Origin: Bacteroidales bacterium Bact_20
Lineage (GTDB): Bacteria > Bacteroidota > Bacteroidia > Bacteroidales > DTU049
Assembly (NCBI GenBank): GCA_001603615.1
Contig: LUZL01000150.1
Coordinates: 1-10,341, forward strand
DNA: 10,341 bases
Direction of reading: 5' to 3'
Below, piece after piece: positions 1 to 6,374 of the stretch (the stretch's first letter is position 1; each line of letters opens with the position of its first letter). A model generated the notes under the pieces. That model was given only the letters and a program-made list of their open reading frames with translations. It had not been told where the DNA came from and made no database searches. The translations under genes were made by a program, and so were the position numbers.

Positions 1-1728
1 ACAACTAATGACTCCACTTATTCATGGGATATGGACGATGGAAGTAATCTAATATGGCAACCAAATCATATATACACTTACAGTGATTCTGGCACATATA
101 ATGTAAAATTATTTACTATGTATGGGCTATGGAATAGATGCAACCAAATTGGCAATAAAGATGTAATAATAAATTATCCATCAGTAGTAGTATCAGCAGC
201 TCCAGATACTATCTGTCCAGGACTTAGCAGTATACTCACTGCATCTGCTGTAGATAGCTATTTATGGAACACAGGTGAAACATCATCAACAATTACAGTT
301 ACTCCAACCACGACCACTACATATACTGTTACAGGTACTAAATATGGATTAACTAGTTCTGCAGAAATAACTGTTGTCGTAGATGATCATTTATCTATAA
401 ATGTTACAGCTAATCCACAAATTTTATGTAGAGGCGATAGTTCTGTAATAACAGCTCAATGGGCTGATAGTTATATTTGGAGTACAGGAATGACTAGTTC
501 TAGTATTACTGTCTTTCCGACCACAGATACTACATTTACTGTGACAGGAACTAAAAATGGTTGCTCTGGTACTAGGTCTATTACCATCACTGTATTAGCA
601 ACTCCAAATATTTCAATTTTAACGTTAAATGATAGTATTTGTGAAGGTACAAGCACTACCTTGATAGCTTCTGGTGCACAGAGTTACTTATGGAGTAATG
701 GCCAAACAGGTATTATACCTGGTATAATAAGTGTCTCACCTAATCAAACGACTACATACACTGTAACAGGTTATAATAGTAATGGATGCAGTAATACAGC
801 TAGTCTAACTATTTTTGTATCTCCAGCCCCCACAGTTGATATTAATGCTAGCTCTACAATCATTTGTAGAGGAGAAGTTGTAACATTAACTGCCTCTGGA
901 GCAGACACATATTTGTGGAGTGGTGGTCTACAACCTATTAGTCAAGTAACTGTATCTCCCACCAATACTACAACCTATACTGTAACAGGAATTACTAATA
1001 CATGTAGTAATACAGCTACAATTACCATAACTGTAAAACCATCTCCAAATCTCACTGTTGTAGCTAATCCATATACAATTTGTGAAAGTGGTGTCAGTGT
1101 ACTGACTGCTAGCGGAGCACAAACTTACCAATGGAGTAATGGAGTTTCTAATAGCGGTCAGATTACCGTCACACCTAGCAGCATGGGAGCTCATACTTAC
1201 ACTGTTACTGGCACTCTAAATGATTGCTCAGCTACTGCCACGGTCACTGTGGCAGTTTATCCAATTCCAGATAAACCAACAATTACTAAAGTAAGTGAAG
1301 ATCCTATTGTTCTCAAATCTAGCTATTTGACAGGTAACCAGTGGTACAATCTATTTGGACCAATACCAAATGCAACAAATCAATTGTATACTGTATCTCA
1401 AAATGGATCATATTTTGTAATAGTAACTATCAATGGTTGTCCTTCATCCCCCTCAGATACTATTACAATAGATAATGTTAATATTTCATATTATAATGTT
1501 GATGATGGTATAGTGCTTTATCCTAATCCAGCCGACGATATTATTTTCATTGAATCTAATAACAATATTTCAGAAATTATAATATTTGATGCCATAGGTA
1601 GGATAGTAGCTACATATTATAATGTACGACAAATTAATATTAGCAACTTGCCCGAAGGTTTTTATAATATTAATATAAAATTTGACAAAAAAAATGTCAT
1701 TAAACCTTTGATAATTCAGCATTTTTGA
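1..1728 (+). CDS. Large modular surface protein with PKD/Ig-like repeats and T9SS sorting domain (5' truncated)
   Basis: The reading frame is open from base 1, so the gene starts upstream of the window; the ATG at 31 lies inside a domain and is not the start. The first ~55 residues look like the end of a PKD domain (YSWDMDDGS, then HIYTYSDSGTYNVKL). Six Ig-like repeats of about 70-75 residues follow (178-1470), typically with an early Cys, an SYLW-type Trp, TTTYTVTG, and a late Cys. The end, from about 1501, is a type A T9SS sorting domain: YPNP at 1519-1530, then IIIFDAIGRIV, a NISNLPEGFYNINI strand and a final lysine-containing strand. In this family the protein is exported by Sec, crosses the outer membrane by T9SS and is released or anchored on the surface. 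The repeats suggest an extended stalk, perhaps adhesive; that is inference. Any catalytic or binding head would be in the missing N-terminal part. No terminator is obvious after the stop. Confidence 0.9.
   Translation, partial: TTNDSTYSWDMDDGSNLIWQPNHIYTYSDSGTYNVKLFTMYGLWNRCNQIGNKDVIINYPSVVVSAAPDTICPGLSSILTASAVDSYLWNTGETSSTITVTPTTTTTYTVTGTKYGLTSSAEITVVVDDHLSINVTANPQILCRGDSSVITAQWADSYIWSTGMTSSSITVFPTTDTTFTVTGTKNGCSGTRSITITVLATPNISILTLNDSICEGTSTTLIASGAQSYLWSNGQTGIIPGIISVSPNQTTTYTVTGYNSNGCSNTASLTIFVSPAPTVDINASSTIICRGEVVTLTASGADTYLWSGGLQPISQVTVSPTNTTTYTVTGITNTCSNTATITITVKPSPNLTVVANPYTICESGVSVLTASGAQTYQWSNGVSNSGQITVTPSSMGAHTYTVTGTLNDCSATATVTVAVYPIPDKPTITKVSEDPIVLKSSYLTGNQWYNLFGPIPNATNQLYTVSQNGSYFVIVTINGCPSSPSDTITIDNVNISYYNVDDGIVLYPNPADDIIFIESNNNISEIIIFDAIGRIVATYYNVRQINISNLPEGFYNINIKFDKKNVIKPLIIQHF
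178..1470 (+). repeat. Six tandem Ig-like protein repeats inside the surface protein gene
   Basis: Approximate units are 178-387, 388-606, 607-837, 838-1047, 1048-1269 and a diverged sixth at 1270-1470. The shared pattern is [I]C[RPE]G near the start, A[S/D]xYxW in the middle, TTTYTVTG, then a GCS-like segment and a TITV strand. Repeats 2-5 have both cysteines (codons at 427/562, 640/787, 865/1003, 1081/1225), consistent with one disulfide per domain. Repeat 1 has only the early Cys (214) and repeat 6 only the late one (1438). The units are diverged at DNA level, so this is an old protein-level array and not a recent tandem duplication. Confidence 0.85.
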
Positions 1729-1849
1729 TTAATGTGCTTTTACTTTATATAGGAAATAGACAAAAATTTAATGTCTGTACTATTGTCTGTCAGATAAAAC
1801 AAATTTTTATTTCAAAACTATTTATTACTTTTATTTTAAAAATGTAATT
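1729..1849. other. 121-bp AT-rich intergenic region with a short direct repeat
   Basis: This gap separates the large surface protein from the next two-gene unit. It contains TGTCTGT twice (1772-1778 and 1784-1790, 12 bp start to start) and an upstream AGACA (1758-1762) that is the inverse of TGTCT. A weak -7-like element TACTTTTA lies at 1826-1833, with one mismatch to the Bacteroidota TAnnTTTG pattern. No GC-rich hairpin with a T-run is visible. It probably holds the promoter for the gene at 1850, but the sequence does not prove this. Confidence 0.4.
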
Positions 1850-2422
1850 ATGAGAATAATTTCAAAAAAATTATTAATATTTAGTTTGCTAATAGCGGGA
1901 TTATTAATGTATAAAACTTGTATCGCTCAACAAACTAATAGCTGGCTGAAAAACGGGAATATCGCTTCGTCATCAGATTTTATAGGTACTACTAATGCTC
2001 AAGCATTAATATTGAAGTCAAATAATAATGAATGGGTTAGAATCACTCCATATGGTAATATAGGCATTAGTACTACTCACCCCAAATATACTCTAGATGT
2101 GCATGGGAGTATCAGAGCAACTAAAGAAATTATAGTAGAAAAAGCAGATTCGCTTGATGAATGGCCAGATTTTGTTTTTTATACTTCGTATTCTTTACAA
2201 TTATTTAATGAAAGGTTAGAATTGATAAAAACACAAAAACATTTACCATATATATTATCTAAAAATGAAATAAATGCTAATGGATTACCTATATCAGAAA
2301 CAATGAACGGCATTGTAAGGAATGTAGAAGAGCTATATCTCTATATGGAGCAAATGGAGCAGAGAATTCAACAATTAGAAAAAGAAAATCAAGAACTAAA
2401 AAAACTTTTGAAGGAAAATTAA
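1850..2422 (+). CDS. Secreted Bacteroidota protein with GIGT-like repeat segment and C-terminal coiled coil
   Basis: The product has 190 residues. A signal peptide (basic MRIISKK, hydrophobic core, likely cut after Ala26 before QQ) points to export. Residues 29-95 have the pattern WLKNGNI...GTTNAQ.L.L...NN.W..I.P.GNIGIST..P.YTLDVHGSI, which resembles the beta-structured segments of tail-fibre-like secreted proteins common in Bacteroidota. Next come the family-typical EWPDFVF (about 104-110) and KHLPYILSKNEI (about 130-141) motifs. The last 35 residues are a charged heptad-like coiled coil (VEELYLYMEQ...EKENQELKKLL), which suggests oligomerisation. No catalytic motif is visible and the function is unknown. 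It lies 10 bp before the next gene, so the two are probably co-transcribed. Export and family type are well supported; any role in adhesion or matrix is inference. The start is supported by the signal peptide directly after it. Confidence 0.8.
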   Translation: MRIISKKLLIFSLLIAGLLMYKTCIAQQTNSWLKNGNIASSSDFIGTTNAQALILKSNNNEWVRITPYGNIGISTTHPKYTLDVHGSIRATKEIIVEKADSLDEWPDFVFYTSYSLQLFNERLELIKTQKHLPYILSKNEINANGLPISETMNGIVRNVEELYLYMEQMEQRIQQLEKENQELKKLLKEN

Positions 2423-2432
2423 AAACTAAAAC

Positions 2433-4034
2433 ATGAGAAAAATATATATCTTATTACTTTGTATAATATCTGCTTATACTATATATGCACAAGATTATCA
2501 ATTATTAAAAGTAAAAGAAGAGTATGATTTATTTAGTAATTTAATGATTAGTTCATATGCTCCTTATAATAAGATTTATTCAAAAAATTTCAATACTACT
2601 CGTACCAAAAGTGATACAAACACTATTACTACATTTGGCGAAGGTATTGCAAATATTATGGAAAGTTATATCACTATGTATGAGACTACAAAAGACAAAG
2701 CATATTTATATAAATTTATATTTCAATCTTTATGCCTTATAGAGGAACGTCCAGACTATAGTATAGATAGCACACAAGCTCCGAGATGGTCTTTTGATCC
2801 TATGATATATCTAGATGGTATAATATTAGCCGCACTTTCTAGATTTGTCTATTTTATTGAGTTTGAGGAACCCACTATTAAAGAAGAACATATATATCAG
2901 TTTGATGAGCTAAAACCAGAAAATTATAAACCACAATCTAGCTATTGTAATAGGTTTGATATATTTTTTAATACTTTTGGCCAATATGCCAGGTGGTTAG
3001 CAGATAGAGTGATAGAAACTCTCAATTGGTATATTAATAATGGCTACTGGAATGATAATTGCGCGTTTACTAAATTTCCAAATATAAATGATGCTGCAGA
3101 GATTAATATGCAAGCTGGTTTCAGCAGAGCATTGCTATTTATGGGTTTATATACTAATGAAAGTTCATATCTAGAAAAAGCTAAAATCATAGATAATCTT
3201 TTGAAATCAGAAATAAAATTCTTTGATGTCTGTAAATTAAAAAATTATAATTCTCCACTTTTTATATTAACAAATGACAACTCATATTGGTGGTATCATT
3301 CTGGCTGGTATATACCACATCAACATTGTATAGTACGTAGCAAAAGTATTAATGGATACACTAAATACATCGAAGACATTAGCCACGCAGTTCCAGTAGT
3401 AGAACTTTTGATAGATTATTACCTGTTTTTACCAAATACCAAGATGAAGGCTGATGATATGATAAGGCTGAGAAATATGTTTACCAAACATATTTACGAT
3501 GGCAAAGGTGAATTTCGTAGATCTGTGATGGGTACAGATGGGCCTGTTTATCCGCAATATAGATTAGATTATGCTGCTTTAAACTACATCCCTTTATATA
3601 TTTATGATGGTGCTGACACTACTGCTACAGAGCCTAATGTGTATGAAATTGTTCTAAATTTTTATAAAAAAAATATTGCAAATAACTCTAAAATCCCTAA
3701 AATGCCTTATTTCAATGGAGGATTTTCTATCAAAGGACAAGCTGAAATAGTACAAGCTGTCTGGAAAAAAGAAATTTATAATCTAACTTTGTATAATAGA
3801 CGCTTAGTATACAATCAGAATTTTTATGCTAAAGGTACACTCACTATAGCACCACAGCAATATGATTATATTCATAGATATAATGATAAATCATTTGCAG
3901 AACCTTTAATCACTGATAATTCGTTTATAGTAGAGGCTGGCATCATAGTAAATATGAGTGCTGGAGATAAAATAATTCTGAAGCCTGGAACATATATTAA
4001 AGAAGGAAGCCATTTCAGAGCATTTGTAGAATAA
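2433..4034 (+). CDS. Uncharacterised secreted protein, helical (possibly alpha/alpha-toroid) with C-terminal coathanger-type domain
   Basis: The product has 533 residues. Its signal peptide (MRKIYILLLCIISAYTIYA) is likely cut before Gln20. Residues about 65-350 are rich in amphipathic helices (FGEGIANIMESYITMYETT from 68; EINMQAGFSRALLFMGLY from 223). They also contain an aromatic/His patch YWWYHSGW at 285-292 and EDISHA at 314-319. This pattern recalls secreted alpha/alpha-barrel polysaccharide-active proteins (lyases, epimerases, six-hairpin hydrolases), but I cannot assign a family or catalytic residues. The last ~37 residues (FIVEAGIIVN..AGDKIILKPGTYIKEGSHFRAFVE-like) match the '3-coathanger stack' C-terminal domain found on many secreted Bacteroidota proteins. 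The gene follows the coiled-coil secreted protein by 10 bp, so the two may work together at the surface. An enzyme acting on a polysaccharide is a weak inference; a purely structural role is also possible. Confidence 0.78.
   Translation: MRKIYILLLCIISAYTIYAQDYQLLKVKEEYDLFSNLMISSYAPYNKIYSKNFNTTRTKSDTNTITTFGEGIANIMESYITMYETTKDKAYLYKFIFQSLCLIEERPDYSIDSTQAPRWSFDPMIYLDGIILAALSRFVYFIEFEEPTIKEEHIYQFDELKPENYKPQSSYCNRFDIFFNTFGQYARWLADRVIETLNWYINNGYWNDNCAFTKFPNINDAAEINMQAGFSRALLFMGLYTNESSYLEKAKIIDNLLKSEIKFFDVCKLKNYNSPLFILTNDNSYWWYHSGWYIPHQHCIVRSKSINGYTKYIEDISHAVPVVELLIDYYLFLPNTKMKADDMIRLRNMFTKHIYDGKGEFRRSVMGTDGPVYPQYRLDYAALNYIPLYIYDGADTTATEPNVYEIVLNFYKKNIANNSKIPKMPYFNGGFSIKGQAEIVQAVWKKEIYNLTLYNRRLVYNQNFYAKGTLTIAPQQYDYIHRYNDKSFAEPLITDNSFIVEAGIIVNMSAGDKIILKPGTYIKEGSHFRAFVE
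3923..4031 (+). other. C-terminal '3-coathanger'-type domain of the secreted protein
   Basis: The segment has the repeating short-strand pattern of this domain: FIVEAGIIVN, then AGDKIILKPGTYIKEGSHFRAF, equivalent to the familiar 'I.L.PGF.A..GS.F.A.I' ending of secreted Bacteroidota proteins. It runs to the last residue, as expected for a C-terminal module. I recognised it from memory of the family, not from a profile search. Confidence 0.65.
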
Positions 4035-4096
4035 TTAATATTTTATAAAATAAGAATAAAATATAAGATTAGTTTTACATTCTCATATTGTAAATT

Positions 4097-4112
4097 AATG
4101 ACATTAGTCATT
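4097..4112. promoter_or_regulatory. Palindromic operator-like dyad upstream of sufB
   Basis: AATGAC-ATTA-GTCATT is a perfect 6-bp inverted repeat with a 4-bp spacer, in the only long intergenic gap before the suf genes. The core TGAC-N4-GTCA has the geometry of a dimeric regulator site, comparable to Crp/Fnr-type half-site spacing. It sits about 27 bp upstream of the putative -7 element. The stem is too AT-rich and lacks the T-tract of a normal terminator. Which regulator might bind is unknown. Confidence 0.35.
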
Positions 4113-4123
4113 TATGTATTTAC

Positions 4124-4154
4124 TTGTTTTAAATTAATTAATTTTGCAAAACAA
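4124..4154. promoter_or_regulatory. Imperfect 31-bp palindrome just before sufB
   Basis: The left arm TTGTTTTAAATTAA (4124-4137) is matched by TTAATTT (4138-4144) and AAAACAA (4148-4154), with TGC (4145-4147) as the only unpaired bases. It encloses the perfect 14-bp palindrome AAATTAATTAATTT (4131-4144), overlaps the -7-like element and ends 10 bp before the sufB ATG. The arms are almost pure A/T, so chance formation is possible in this AT-rich gap. Confidence 0.35.
4139..4146 (+). promoter_or_regulatory. Putative Bacteroidota -7 promoter element for sufBCD
   Basis: TAATTTTG matches the TAnnTTTG -7 consensus of Bacteroidota. It ends 18 bp before the sufB ATG, a reasonable leader length. A TTG lies 12 bp upstream (4124-4126), shorter than the usual spacing of about 17-23 bp to a -33 element, so only the -7 part is supported. 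Confidence 0.4.
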
Positions 4155-4164
4155 AAAATAATTT

Positions 4165-5598
4165 ATGCAGGATGATAATTTAGACTGGATAAAAGAGCAG
4201 GAATATGTGTATGGATTTGAAACTCCAATAGAGGCAGACGTTTTTCCTAAAGGTATCAATGAAGATATTATAAGGAAAATAAGTGCTATTAAAGGAGAGC
4301 CAGAATTTATGCTCGATTTTAGGCTAAAAGCTTTTGAATTTTGGAAAAACATGCAAGCACCTACTTGGGGACATCTCAAGTTTGCTCCTATAGATTTTCA
4401 AGATATAAGCTATTATGCAGCTCCTAAAAAATTTCAAAAAGATAGTGCAGAGATAGATCCAGAACTTTTAGAAACGTTTGAAAAATTAGGTATCCCATTA
4501 GAAGAGCGAAATGCACTTGCTGGAGTAGCTGTGGATGCTATTTTTGATAGTGTATCAGTGAAAACAACTTTCAGAGAAGAACTAGATAAATTAGGCATTA
4601 TTTTTTGTCCTATAAGTGAAGCTATAAAAAATCATCCTGATTTAATACAAAAATATTTAGGATTTGTAGTGCCTCCAAATGATAATTTCTATGCTGCTCT
4701 CAACTCAGCAGTTTTCAGTGATGGTTCTTTTGTTTACATTCCAAAAGGGGTCAGATGCCCAGTGGAGCTAAGTTCTTATTTTCGTATTAATACTAAAAAC
4801 ATAGGGCAATTTGAGCGTACACTGATTATAGCTGATGAAGACAGCTATGTCAGCTATTTAGAAGGTTGCACAGCTCCTATGAGAGATGAGAATCAATTGC
4901 ATGCTGCTGTAGTAGAATTAATAGCTCTTGATAATGCAGAAATCAAATATAGTACTGTTCAAAATTGGTATCCTGGCGACAAAGAAGGCAAAGGAGGTAT
5001 TTATAATCTGGTAACGAAACGTGGATTATGCAAAGGTAATAACAGCAAAATCTCCTGGACACAGGTAGAAACTGGTTCTGCTATTACTTGGAAATATCCC
5101 AGTTGTATCTTATCTGGTGATAACTCTAGTGGAGAATTCTACAGTGTAGCAGTAACCAACAATTATCAGCAAGCTGATACAGGGACTAAAATGATTCATA
5201 TCGGCAAAAATACACGTAGCACCATTATATCCAAAGGTATCTCTGCTGGATATAGCCAAAATAGCTATAGAGGTTTAGTAAAAATTACAAAAAATGCTAT
5301 TAACTCTAGAAACTACACTCAATGCGATTCTTTACTTTTGACAGATCACTGTGGTGCTCATACATGGCCATATATAGATGTGTCAAATGATGACTCTATA
5401 GTAGAACACGAAGCTACTACTTCTAAAATATCTGATGAACAACTATTCTATTGTAATCAACGTGGTATCAGCACAGAAGAGGCTATTAGATTGATAGTAA
5501 ACGGTTATACTCGTGAGGTAATAAGTAAACTACCGATGGAGTTTGCAGTAGAAGCTCAGAAATTACTCTCTTTAAGTATAGAGAATAGTATTGGTTAA
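4165..5598 (+). CDS. sufB: Fe-S cluster assembly protein SufB
   Basis: SufB is a scaffold subunit of the cytoplasmic SufBC2D complex, which builds Fe-S clusters and passes them to target proteins. The product (477 residues, near the usual ~480-495) has the family N-terminus (EYVYGFETPIEADVFPKGI) and the conserved beta-helix core (VQNWYPGDKEGKGGIYNLVTKR; WTQVETGSAITWKYPSC). By motif alignment, the Cys shown in E. coli to handle sulfur within SufB (Cys254, in EGC) corresponds to Cys235. The cluster-assembly Cys405 (in TQCDS) corresponds to Cys387, and His433/Glu434 (in EHEA) to His415/Glu416. The spacing between the last two sites is the same 28 residues, so the protein looks functional. The ending KLPMEFAVEAQKLLSLSIENSIG is typical. 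It is the first gene of sufB-sufC-sufD, 23 bp before sufC, with its promoter probably in the upstream gap. No Shine-Dalgarno sequence precedes the ATG. Confidence 0.98.
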   Translation: MQDDNLDWIKEQEYVYGFETPIEADVFPKGINEDIIRKISAIKGEPEFMLDFRLKAFEFWKNMQAPTWGHLKFAPIDFQDISYYAAPKKFQKDSAEIDPELLETFEKLGIPLEERNALAGVAVDAIFDSVSVKTTFREELDKLGIIFCPISEAIKNHPDLIQKYLGFVVPPNDNFYAALNSAVFSDGSFVYIPKGVRCPVELSSYFRINTKNIGQFERTLIIADEDSYVSYLEGCTAPMRDENQLHAAVVELIALDNAEIKYSTVQNWYPGDKEGKGGIYNLVTKRGLCKGNNSKISWTQVETGSAITWKYPSCILSGDNSSGEFYSVAVTNNYQQADTGTKMIHIGKNTRSTIISKGISAGYSQNSYRGLVKITKNAINSRNYTQCDSLLLTDHCGAHTWPYIDVSNDDSIVEHEATTSKISDEQLFYCNQRGISTEEAIRLIVNGYTREVISKLPMEFAVEAQKLLSLSIENSIG

Positions 5599-5621
5599 AA
5601 ATAATTATTAAAAATATACAC

Positions 5622-6362
5622 ATGGCATTATTAGAAATAAAAAATTTAAATGTCTTTGCAGAAGACAAACATATATTAAAAAACTTCTCTCTCACTGTTA
5701 ATAATGGAGAAGTACATGCTATCATGGGGCCTAATGGTACAGGTAAAAGCACACTAGCACACGTGATAGCTGGCAAACCTGGTTACAAAGCTGAAGGTGA
5801 AATATTATTTAACGGTAAAAATTTATTAGAAATGCCAGTAGAGGATAGAGCTAGAGAAGGTATATTCCTCAGTATGCAATATCCTGTAGAAATTCCCGGC
5901 GTGCCTATGCTTACTTTCCTAAGAACAGCTATTAATGAAATTAGAAAATCTAAAGGACTAGATTCACTCTCTCCTGCTGAATTCATGAAATATATAGAAA
6001 GTAAAAAATCAATAATAGAAATACCAGCAGATTTATTAAAAAGAGCTGTAAATGTAGGCTTCTCCGGTGGTGAGAAAAAAAGAAATGAGATTTTTCAAAT
6101 GGCTATATTAGACCCAATTCTTGCTATTTTAGATGAAACTGATTCAGGACTAGACATAGATGCTATGAAAATAGTAGCTAATGGAGTGAATAATATGCGT
6201 TCTGGCGATAGATCTTTTATCGTCATAACTCACTATTATCGCTTATTAGAATACATAGAACCAGATGTAGTACATATAATGATAAATGGACAAATAGTGA
6301 AAACTGGAGATAAACATCTAGCTATAGAGGTAGAAGAAACAGGTTATGATATTTATAGATAA
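5622..6362 (+). CDS. sufC: Fe-S cluster assembly ATPase SufC
   Basis: SufC is the ABC-type ATPase of the soluble SufBC2D complex; ATP binding makes two SufC subunits dimerise and opens the SufB-SufD interface for cluster assembly. The 246-residue product has all ATPase motifs: Walker A GPNGTGKST (36-44), Q-loop Gln86 in SMQYPVEIPG, the SufC-type signature FSGGEKKRNE (147-156), Walker B ending in Asp171-Glu172, D-loop SGLD (175-178) and switch His204 in ITHYYR. FSGGEKKRNE and DSGLDIDA separate it from transporter ATPases, and no membrane partner is encoded nearby. It sits 23 bp after sufB and 12 bp before sufD, so one transcript is likely. The start is the only sensible ATG before the MALLEIKNL family N-terminus. 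Confidence 0.98.
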   Translation: MALLEIKNLNVFAEDKHILKNFSLTVNNGEVHAIMGPNGTGKSTLAHVIAGKPGYKAEGEILFNGKNLLEMPVEDRAREGIFLSMQYPVEIPGVPMLTFLRTAINEIRKSKGLDSLSPAEFMKYIESKKSIIEIPADLLKRAVNVGFSGGEKKRNEIFQMAILDPILAILDETDSGLDIDAMKIVANGVNNMRSGDRSFIVITHYYRLLEYIEPDVVHIMINGQIVKTGDKHLAIEVEETGYDIYR

Positions 6363-6374
6363 AATTTATTTATT

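Noticed and set aside
31..33. ATG at 31 as the start of the large surface protein
   Set aside because: The frame is open to base 1 and the residues before it (TTNDSTYSWD) continue the PKD-like domain, so this Met is internal and the gene is 5' truncated.
471..1194. Open frames on the minus strand within the repeat protein gene
   Set aside because: They mirror the repeat-rich coding strand, have no family features, and overlap a gene with clear domains.
178..1470. Possible CRISPR or DNA-level tandem repeat
   Set aside because: Similarity is at protein level with diverged DNA; units are about 210-230 bp with no short identical repeats and spacers.
4097..4112. IscR-type operator
   Set aside because: The GAC/GTC half-sites are 4 bp apart, whereas IscR type 1 sites have about 7 bp between them and extra flanking bases that are absent here.
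4134..5986. Minus-strand open frames over sufB and sufC
   Set aside because: They lie opposite highly conserved coding sequence and show no protein family signal; they are chance frames.
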